NCBI GenBank assembly: GCA_900766745.1 | Contig: CAAFWR010000082.1 | Span: forward strand, 1 to 5,674 | Direction: 5' to 3' | Source: Methanobacteriaceae archaeon | GTDB lineage: Archaea; Methanobacteriota; Methanobacteria; Methanobacteriales; Methanobacteriaceae | DNA: 5,674 bases | Shown: positions 1-4,340 of the stretch, piece after piece | How the letters are laid out: every line of letters starts with the position of its first letter | Position numbering within the stretch: the stretch's first letter is position 1 | The notes under the pieces: model-generated | The model's input: the letters and a program-made list of their open reading frames with translations, nothing else | Told to the model about the DNA's origin: nothing | Databases searched by the model: none | Translations under genes and position numbers: made by a program

Positions 1-77
1 AAAATAATGATGAAAATAAGTTTAATAGACAAAACAAATATGTTCCCTATTAAAAATTAAAGCCTTAAAAATTCAAA

Positions 78-170
78 ATGAGTTTTGGCCAACACTCCGA
101 AATAATAAAAAAAGATCCTGAAAGAAGATTCACTCTTTACAAGGATTTAGAAGATCTAAAAGAATTGTAA
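78..170 (+). CDS. Short unassigned open frame (30 aa), possibly a gene remnant
   Basis: An ATG-to-TAA frame encodes 30 mostly charged residues, starting MSFGQHSEIIKKDPERR and ending in LYKDLEDLKEL. The composition is protein-like, but no ribosome binding site precedes the ATG. The same frame upstream is open from the window edge to a stop at 51-53 and has another stop at 66-68, so this could be the tail of a longer, broken gene lying to the left. It converges on the minus-strand gene at 179-322, with the stops 8 bp apart. I do not recognise the family. Confidence 0.2.
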   Translation: MSFGQHSEIIKKDPERRFTLYKDLEDLKEL

Positions 171-174
171 AAAA
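169..174 (-). terminator. Oligo-T tract after the 47-aa gene
   Basis: On the minus strand, six consecutive T residues lie a few bases beyond the stop codon at 179-181, followed by further T-rich sequence. Archaeal RNA polymerase can terminate at oligo-T tracts without a hairpin, so this is a plausible but weak terminator. Confidence 0.3.
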
Positions 175-178
175 TTAA

Positions 179-322
179 TTAAAACATAGAGACAAGTCTT
201 TGTTTTTTCATCTCTTCAATCAATTCTTTATTTTTTTCTGATGGGGGTTCTAACATCTCTTTTGCTAATTTTAGTGCAGCTTCTCCTTCAAAATCAGGAG
301 TTGGAGCTATCGGTTTTGCCAT
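179..322 (-). CDS. Small hypothetical protein, 47 aa, antitoxin-like
   Basis: A complete minus-strand frame of 47 residues runs from ATG (320-322) to TAA (179-181). It is too short for most ORF cut-offs but has good signals: AGGTGG 8 nt before the ATG and a TATA-like box at 371-380. The protein starts MAKPIAPTPDFEGEAALKLA, has a Pro-Pro at 26-27, and continues with a charged, probably helical segment (about 28-42) that ends in QRLVSMF. From memory, small proteins that begin with a basic-P-I-x-PTP-x-x-x-G-E-x-A pattern and contain a short amphipathic helix are found in archaea and bacteria and are often regarded as antitoxin-like. That assignment is inference. No partner is visible: the sequence downstream on the same strand (1-178) is full of stops, and nothing upstream within 1 kb is an intact gene, so it looks like an orphan unless its partner lies left of the window. 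It is most likely a real expressed gene; its function is unknown. Confidence 0.72.
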   Translation of the reverse strand: MAKPIAPTPDFEGEAALKLAKEMLEPPSEKNKELIEEMKKQRLVSMF

Positions 323-330
323 AATATATT

Positions 331-336
331 CCACCT
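331..336 (-). promoter_or_regulatory. Ribosome binding site of the 47-aa gene
   Basis: The minus strand reads AGGTGG followed by an 8-nt A/T spacer and then the ATG at 320-322. It matches part of the archaeal anti-Shine-Dalgarno complement (GGAGGTGATC) and fixes the start of the small gene. Confidence 0.6.
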
Positions 337-370
337 TTTTATTTTATGTACTATGATTTTTAATAATGAT

Positions 371-380
371 TATTTAAAAA
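371..380 (-). promoter_or_regulatory. TATA-like box upstream of the 47-aa gene
   Basis: The minus strand reads TTTTTAAATA, an archaeal TATA-like element. It is preceded by ACTTT rather than a strongly purine-rich BRE. A start about 25 nt downstream would fall near 345-350 and give a leader of roughly 25 nt that includes the ribosome binding site. The surrounding DNA is so AT-rich that such matches arise easily. Confidence 0.4.
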
Positions 381-432
381 GTTATTGTTCTTTTTAACCT
401 CAATTCCGCATTATCCGTTTATTATTCATCGA

Positions 433-454
433 TTAATGCAAAACAATGCATTAA
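433..454. repeat. Perfect 8-bp inverted repeat, 6-nt loop
   Basis: TTAATGCA (433-440) and TGCATTAA (447-454) form a perfect inverted repeat around the spacer AAACAA. It lies about 50 bp upstream of the TATA-like box of the 47-aa gene. It could be a protein-binding site or a small hairpin; no oligo-T run follows on either strand, so a terminator role is unlikely. Confidence 0.4.
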
Positions 455-564
455 AATAAATTTAATTCATCTATCCCAACATAATAATTTAAGAGTTAAA
501 TACTACTTAAAATGCCATAGAACCGATAAATACCGCATCATGGGGAAAAATGAATTAAGAAATA

Positions 565-797
565 ATGAAAAAATATCCTCCAAAACATGAGAAACTCGTT
601 ATAGAAAATTATACAATCCTGAGGCATTATTTTAAATATAATCCTAATTTGAAATTATCGTTGTGACAAAAAATACCCTATGGAATAAACTATCTGGAGA
701 AATTTTTTTAGGCTATCTTATTTTCCTAACCTATAGCTTTCACTGCCTGACTAGATATGAACCTGATAACGGTTTATCGAAAATAGCTTTAGACTAG
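565..797 (+). pseudogene. Possible decayed coding remnant, unrecognised (two overlapping frames)
   Basis: Two short frames follow each other. The first runs 565-666: 33 residues, starting MKKYPPKHEKLVIENYTILR and rich in Lys and Tyr. Overlapping it by 4 bp, in another frame, is 663-797: 44 residues, opening at a GTG, with TLWNKLSGEIFLGYLIFL then a hydrophobic run and EPDNGLSKIALD before the TAG. The lengths are slightly above what AT-rich noise usually gives, and the residue mix is protein-like. The pair could be one gene split by a frameshift near 663. No ribosome binding site stands out and I do not recognise a family. Chance is a serious alternative. Confidence 0.15.
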
Positions 798-815
798 CTA
801 ATATCGAATAAACTT

Positions 816-886
816 ATAGCTGTAATCCATGATTGGCATGAATCAGATTTATGTTTCTATAAACATCAAACCAATAGCTGTAATCC
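816..886. repeat. Spaced 13-bp direct repeat
   Basis: ATAGCTGTAATCC occurs at 816-828 and again at 874-886, offset by 58 bp. The surrounding DNA has several related TAGCT words (for example near 732, 784 and 795). No function can be assigned. It may be residue of a small duplicated element. Confidence 0.45.
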
Positions 887-906
887 TTTTATTGCTATTC
901 AATAAT

Positions 907-941
907 AAGTTATAAGTCATAAATTATAAGTTATAAGTTAT
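907..941. repeat. Heptamer tandem repeat, five units
   Basis: Five contiguous 7-bp units are visible: AAGTTAT, AAGTCAT, AAATTAT, AAGTTAT, AAGTTAT. Three are identical and two differ by one base. It lies in gene-poor DNA far from any intact start codon. Slipped-strand length variation is plausible, but nothing nearby shows a phase-variable role. Confidence 0.75.
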
Positions 942-1057
942 AAAGTAGCAGTTTTAAGAAATAACAGAAGAGAATTACCTGATTTCAAGAAGTATTTTCC
1001 CTTAATTTTAGAGATTAAAATATCTAGAAATATCTAAATTGTATGGATTTAATATAG

Positions 1058-1165
1058 ATGAAACTATTGAAAACAGTAAAAGTTTCAGTAGCAAAAGGAA
1101 TAGAGAAAGAAACAGTTGTTTAAATGATAGAAATAGCTAGACCTATAAAGAATAATTGCAATTAG
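1058..1165 (+). pseudogene. Possible N-terminal coding remnant broken by in-frame stops
   Basis: Starting at ATG 1058 the frame reads MKLLKTVKVSVAKGIEKETV, one further residue, then TAA at 1121-1123. It continues in the same frame with MIEIARPIKNNCN to TAG at 1163-1165. Reading through the first stop gives about 35 residues of plausible protein, with a basic beta-strand-like start and an amphipathic segment. The layout loosely recalls the N-terminus of IS605-type TnpB proteins (short basic strand, then a helix ending in an IKN-like motif), but that is a vague resemblance from memory. No downstream TnpB motif (RuvC-like Asp/Glu or zinc-ribbon Cys pairs) is visible, so the identity is open. Confidence 0.2.
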
Positions 1166-1365
1166 CATCGAAAAAATTGTTAAAAAAACTACATCAAATT
1201 ATGGTTTTCTTAAGTACTCTAAAAAAAGATGCTGAAAGCCAATATCTGACTTTTAAAAAAAACAGATCATGAAATCAATAAACCTGCAAACCTTAAAAAA
1301 AATCCTTAAAATTCAAGGAAAAGAGGAAATGAATATTTTCAATAGAGACTTTCAGTATCGAAGTG

Positions 1366-1404
1366 AAAATTAGCTAAGTGCCTCAAAAAGCACTTTAGCT
1401 AATT
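1366..1404 (-). terminator. Hairpin plus short T-tail, terminator-like on the minus strand
   Basis: On the minus strand AATTAGCTAAAGTGC (1404-1390) pairs with GCACTTAGCTAATT (1381-1368). The stem has 14 pairs with a single bulged base and an 8-nt loop, and it runs into TTTT. On the plus strand no T-run follows, so it points to minus-strand transcription arriving from the direction of 1434-1676, whose frame stops 30 bp upstream. It is one of the strongest hairpins in the gene-poor region. Confidence 0.5.
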
Positions 1405-1433
1405 CAACACTCACAAATTTTGAAAGCACGTAG

Positions 1434-1676
1434 CTAAAAAAGATTGCGATTGCTAATCTTAATTAGACTATATTTTATAAGATCGGCCACAGTATGACCG
1501 AGCTTAAGTTCTCTAATTTTAAATATGCAAAGGTTTGCATATATAGACTCGCCAAAAGTACCATAAGAGAACGAAATGGTTTCCCTCAGCTAATACGCAT
1601 AGTGGTCTTGTACCAAAAATCCCATTTCTATTGAAAGGAGTTTTTTGGAGATCTTAGAGATAAAATATTCTACAAC
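1434..1676 (-). pseudogene. Coding-like remnant with an in-frame stop, or a structured RNA
   Basis: On the minus strand, from just after a TAA (1677-1679) to TAG (1434-1436), one frame stays open for 80 codons except for a TAG at 1590-1592. It has a convincing residue mix: LLSIEMGFLVQDHYAY before the internal stop, then LRETISFSYGTFGE, then RELKLGHTVADLIKY and a basic end at ISNRNLF. The patch is also clearly richer in G+C than its surroundings. No family is recognised. An alternative is that it is not coding: the same bases hold nested inverted repeats (GGCCAC 1485-1490 with GTGGTC 1602-1607 allowing one G-U pair, TATG 1493-1496 with CATA 1598-1601, GTTCTCT 1508-1514 with AGAGAAC 1566-1572, and the hairpin at 1523-1542), as expected of a folded RNA. 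The opposite strand also has a fairly long open frame over the same bases, so the coding case is not decisive. Confidence 0.3.
1523..1542. repeat. 20-bp palindromic hairpin
   Basis: ATATGCAAA and TTTGCATAT flank a central GG, giving a 9-bp perfect inverted repeat. As RNA it would be an 8-bp stem with a 4-nt loop. It is the innermost of the nested inverted repeats spanning about 1485-1607. Confidence 0.55.
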
Positions 1677-1987
1677 TTATTCAAATTATAAAATATTCAG
1701 ATATGCTTACAATAAATAAACATATTTCAAAGAATACAATAAAAACATGGATATGTAATTATCATACTCTAGATTATATTATATACATTACTATTATAAA
1801 TACTTAATCCTATGAAATGTTCCTCTTTAAAACAATGAAAACCTCTCATTTAAACTAACTACCAATAGTAGTCAAAAATATCTTCCATGCCACAGCAGCA
1901 ATCAAAAATGGATAATTAAAAGATAAAAAACAATAATCTCTAAACAGATTGCAAATAAAGCCGTTAAATTAGAATAAATAGAATATT

Positions 1988-2042
1988 AAAAAAAATAAAT
2001 GGGCTTTTAAATTATTTATTGAATCTCTGAATTTAAATGCCC
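1988..2042 (-). terminator. leuA terminator: long hairpin followed by oligo-T
   Basis: Thirty-eight bases beyond the leuA stop, the minus strand reads GGGCATTTAAATT (2042-2030), a 16-nt loop, then AATTTAAAAGCCC (2013-2001). This is a 13-bp stem with one mismatch, followed within a few bases by a run of eight T residues (1995-1988). The G/C clamp at the base of the stem stands out in this AT-rich stretch. It fits an intrinsic terminator for leuA and implies that leuA is the last or only gene of its transcript. Confidence 0.75.
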
Positions 2043-2080
2043 TCAGTAGCTTGTCATGAAAACTTTGAAAATCCAAAACA

Positions 2081-3616
2081 TTAACTTGATCTTTGAATCA
2101 GAAGAAGTTTGTTAATGGAATCGAGAACAGCAAGAATACTTGCCATAATAACATCGTCATGTGTAGCTCTTCCAGTGGACTTGTTGCCGTTGGAATCAGA
2201 AGTTATTGTAAATACTTCAGCTAACGCATCGGTTCCACCAGTGATCGCTTCAAGATTATACTCCTCAAGCTCAATATCCATAGACCCTGAAATTAGCTTT
2301 TTAATAGAATTCAATGCTGCATCAATAGGTCCCACACCAGTTGCTGAAACTTCCCTGACCTCACCATCAATCTCAAGCTTGACAGTAGCTGTTGGAGAAA
2401 CTGTAGCACCAGACAACAGTCCAAGACCAAGAAGCTTAATTGGAGTCTCACGTGCAGAGCTTATTTCAGTGATAGCTATTGCCTTAAGATCAGAATCAGT
2501 AATAGTTTTTCCCTTATCACCTAAATCCTTAATCTGACCAAAGACCTTCTTAAACTGTTCATCATTCAAATCAATATTGAACTGTTCGAGTTTTGATTTA
2601 AGTGCATTGGCACCGGTGTGCTTTCCAATAACAATACGTCTTGAATGGCCAACAACTTCAGGTGAAATCGGCTCATATGTTAAAGAATTGTTAAGGATTC
2701 CGTGAACATGAATACCTGACTCATGAGCAAAAGCATTGTCTCCAACAATAGGCTTGTTTACAGGCATTTTAATACCGGTTATACGGCCCACAAAATCAGA
2801 GAGATTGTAAAGCTGTGTAGTGTCAATGCCAACGTCAATGCCGTAAACAAGTTCCAGGGCAACAGCCAGCTCTTCAAGTGAAGCATTTCCAGTTCTCTCA
2901 CCAATACCATTAACAGTAACATGAGCCTGATTTGCTCCGTTTTCAATAGCTGTTAATGTATTGGCAGTTGCCAGACCAAAATCATTATGGAAATGAACAC
3001 TGATTGGTGTTTTAAACTCCTTTTTCAGATTTCTAATCAAATCACCAGTGACGATAGGTGTTAGAACTCCAACAGTATCTGGAACATTTAGAAAATCAGC
3101 CCCTGCATCAACAACAGCACGGTAAACATCAATTAAAAAATCCTTTTCAGTTCTTGTAGCATCTTCAGCAGAAAATTCAACAGTCAAACCATGATCCTTA
3201 CCGTATTCAACCCCAGCAACAGCTGTTTCAATAATCGTTTCCTTATCCATCTTAAGCTTGTAATCCCTATGTAAAGGAGAAGTCCCAATAAAAGTATGCA
3301 TGTAATCTAAGTTAGCATCAAGAACAGCATCAACATCATTTTTTACAGTTCTGGCCAAACCAACAGTAGTAGCATCAATCAAATCATTAATCTCGCTACA
3401 GGCCATTACCTCTCCTTTAGAAGATGCTGGAAAACCAGCTTCAAGTTTATCAACTCCAAGTGAATCTAACTTCTGAGCTATTTGAATTTTCTCGTCAACA
3501 GTTAGGGCAACACCAGGAGCCTGTTCGCCGTCACGTAATGTAGTGTCGAAAATATAAATGTCATCAGCTAGATTCATATTTTCTTTTTTAATTGTTTCCA
3601 TGTCTTGACCATACAT
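2081..3616 (-). CDS. leuA: 2-isopropylmalate synthase (511 aa)
   Basis: This cytoplasmic enzyme condenses acetyl-CoA with 2-oxoisovalerate to 2-isopropylmalate, the first committed step of leucine synthesis. The HMGL-like TIM barrel occupies about residues 20-285. It has the signature DTTLRDGEQ (24-32, with catalytic Arg28 and metal-binding Asp29), SAEDATR (149-155), VPDTVG (178-183), the metal-binding HxH (His208, His210) in SVHFHNDFG, and NGIGERTGN (236-244). [11 protein letters not shown] (296-306) belongs to the following subdomain. Residues from about 385 form the LeuA allosteric dimerisation domain, including GVGPIDAAL (427-435) and [11 protein letters not shown] (458-468); this domain normally mediates leucine feedback. 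Archaeal relatives are citramalate synthase (CimA) and homocitrate-type synthase (AksA). AksA lacks the C-terminal domain. The [10 protein letters not shown] and NVPDTVG stretches fit LeuA better than CimA as I remember them, so LeuA is preferred, but only moderately. Start: Met1 is chosen over Met6 and Met14 because AGGAG lies 9 nt upstream. Length is normal and the gene looks intact. A terminator follows, so it is probably monocistronic. Confidence 0.93.
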   Translation of the reverse strand: MYGQDMETIKKENMNLADDIYIFDTTLRDGEQAPGVALTVDEKIQIAQKLDSLGVDKLEAGFPASSKGEVMACSEINDLIDATTVGLARTVKNDVDAVLDANLDYMHTFIGTSPLHRDYKLKMDKETIIETAVAGVEYGKDHGLTVEFSAEDATRTEKDFLIDVYRAVVDAGADFLNVPDTVGVLTPIVTGDLIRNLKKEFKTPISVHFHNDFGLATANTLTAIENGANQAHVTVNGIGERTGNASLEELAVALELVYGIDVGIDTTQLYNLSDFVGRITGIKMPVNKPIVGDNAFAHESGIHVHGILNNSLTYEPISPEVVGHSRRIVIGKHTGANALKSKLEQFNIDLNDEQFKKVFGQIKDLGDKGKTITDSDLKAIAITEISSARETPIKLLGLGLLSGATVSPTATVKLEIDGEVREVSATGVGPIDAALNSIKKLISGSMDIELEEYNLEAITGGTDALAEVFTITSDSNGNKSTGRATHDDVIMASILAVLDSINKLLLIQRSS

Positions 3617-3625
3617 TTTAAAAAA

Positions 3626-3630
3626 CTCCT
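3626..3630 (-). promoter_or_regulatory. Ribosome binding site of leuA
   Basis: AGGAG on the minus strand, 9 nt before the ATG at 3614-3616. It decides between three nearby in-frame ATGs (3616, 3601 and 3577) in favour of the first. Confidence 0.75.
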
Positions 3631-3655
3631 GAACAATATAAACTAATGTTTTATC

Positions 3656-3663
3656 ATTTAAAA
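3656..3663 (-). promoter_or_regulatory. Possible leuA TATA box
   Basis: TTTTAAAT on the minus strand, preceded by AAAAA. A transcription start about 25 nt downstream would lie near 3632, giving a short leader that still contains the AGGAG. A second candidate, TTTATATT (about 3637-3644), lies too close to the ATG to leave the ribosome binding site in the transcript, so it is less likely. Confidence 0.35.
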
Positions 3664-3665
3664 TT

Positions 3666-3702
3666 TTTAACTTTTTTGATTAATTTAGCCTAAAAAGTTA
3701 AA
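3666..3702. promoter_or_regulatory. Perfect 11-bp inverted repeat upstream of leuA, candidate operator
   Basis: On the plus strand TTTAACTTTTT (3666-3676) and AAAAAGTTAAA (3692-3702) are perfect inverted repeats with a 15-nt spacer. The half-site centres are about 26 bp apart, near two and a half helical turns. The element sits directly upstream of the putative TATA box, where an archaeal activator or repressor of leuA would bind. No T-run follows on the minus strand, so a terminator for the upstream broken gene is less likely. The regulator is unknown. Confidence 0.4.
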
Positions 3703-3774
3703 TTTTGAAAATATTTGAAGCATGTTTTTCTTTTTTATCAAACATTTTATTAGAAAGACCTAATGCTTTAGGAG

Positions 3775-4191
3775 TTAATCTGTATTATTGATTTCTTTAA
3801 TTTCTTTTTTAGACAAACCAGTGATCTTCATGATTTTATTTATTGATATGTTTGCTTCTAACATGTTTTTAGTAAGATTGAATTTAGTATCCTTACTGCC
3901 CTCTTGTATACCTTCTTGAATTCCCTCTTCTCTGCCTTGTTCTATTAGCCGTTCTAGTGAACTAAATCTCATTTTTATTACCTCTAAAAATTTCTTCTTT
4001 TCCTTTTCGTTTTGTATAATTTTTTCCACTAGCATTCCTTGAATTATTTTTATGTTATCTATAACCTTTTGATTGATTTCCTTTAGTTAGTTTGTTATTA
4101 AACATACTTCGTATAATAGTTCTTTTTTGTTTCTTTCAGTTTCGTATAGAGGTAGAAACGCAAGATGGATTGCATCTTTATAGGAACTTTT
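3775..4191 (-). pseudogene. C-terminal remnant of an Rpn-family (PD-(D/E)XK) nuclease/transposase-like gene
   Basis: The last 86 codons (3775-4035) are open from an ATG: a Lys/Glu-rich segment, then the GREEGIQEGIQEG repeat (residues 34-46), then a helical tail NLTKNMLEANISINKIMKI followed by TGLSKKEI. This arrangement is characteristic of the C-terminal end of Rpn/putative-transposase family proteins (recombination-promoting nucleases with a PD-(D/E)XK domain). Upstream in the same frame the similarity continues: YKDAIHLAFLPLYETERNKK, then ELLYEVCLITN, a TAA stop at 4087-4089, then LKEINQKVIDNIKIIQGM. The frame ends at a TGA at 4192-4194. The N-terminal catalytic part is absent: nothing like it is seen between 4195 and 4340. 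No ribosome binding site is suitably placed for the internal ATG at 4033-4035. The gene is therefore a 5'-truncated copy with at least one nonsense mutation, and is unlikely to be functional. It lies 158 bp upstream of leuA on the same strand. Confidence 0.75.
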
Positions 4192-4340
4192 TCATTTTTT
4201 AAGATGATATTTTAAAAAACAAAGATAAAAAACTACTTAAACTGCGAAAAACACAAAAACACACATACACACTCCCATAAAATTAATATGATATAAAAAT
4301 AATTAAAGGAAATTTCCCTGAAAATAAATATCAAATTTAG

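Larger units (their letters stand above)
341..2080. other. Long gene-poor, very AT-rich region with remnants and repeats
   Basis: About 1.7 kb lies between the 47-aa gene and leuA without a convincing intact gene. All six frames are interrupted frequently. It contains short coding-like pieces (565-797 plus, 1058-1165 plus, 1434-1676 minus, each listed separately), a heptamer tandem repeat, a spaced 13-bp direct repeat, and hairpins at 433-454, 1366-1404 and 1523-1542. The pattern suits an accumulation of decayed genes or mobile-element debris better than a designed regulatory region. No terminal inverted repeats or flanking target duplications that would define a complete insertion sequence were found by eye. 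Confidence 0.6.

Noticed and set aside
1..60. Short frame from the left edge ending at TAA 58-60, and another ending at 51-53
   Set aside because: Both are open to the window edge and too short to decide which, if either, is the end of a real gene.
1482..1628. Plus-strand open frame across the compact patch
   Set aside because: It overlaps the minus-strand reading, has no start signals, and the downstream hairpin/T-run points to minus-strand transcription.
1855..1968. Minus-strand stretch reading NYPFLIAAVAWKIFLTTIG, like a membrane-protein start
   Set aside because: It is under 40 codons, bounded by stops on both sides and without a ribosome binding site; T-rich DNA readily gives hydrophobic peptides. 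A remnant is possible but not supportable.
2109..2537. 142-codon plus-strand open frame opposite leuA
   Set aside because: It is antisense to the conserved C-terminal domain of leuA, lacks a ribosome binding site and shows no family character; it is a shadow of the real gene.
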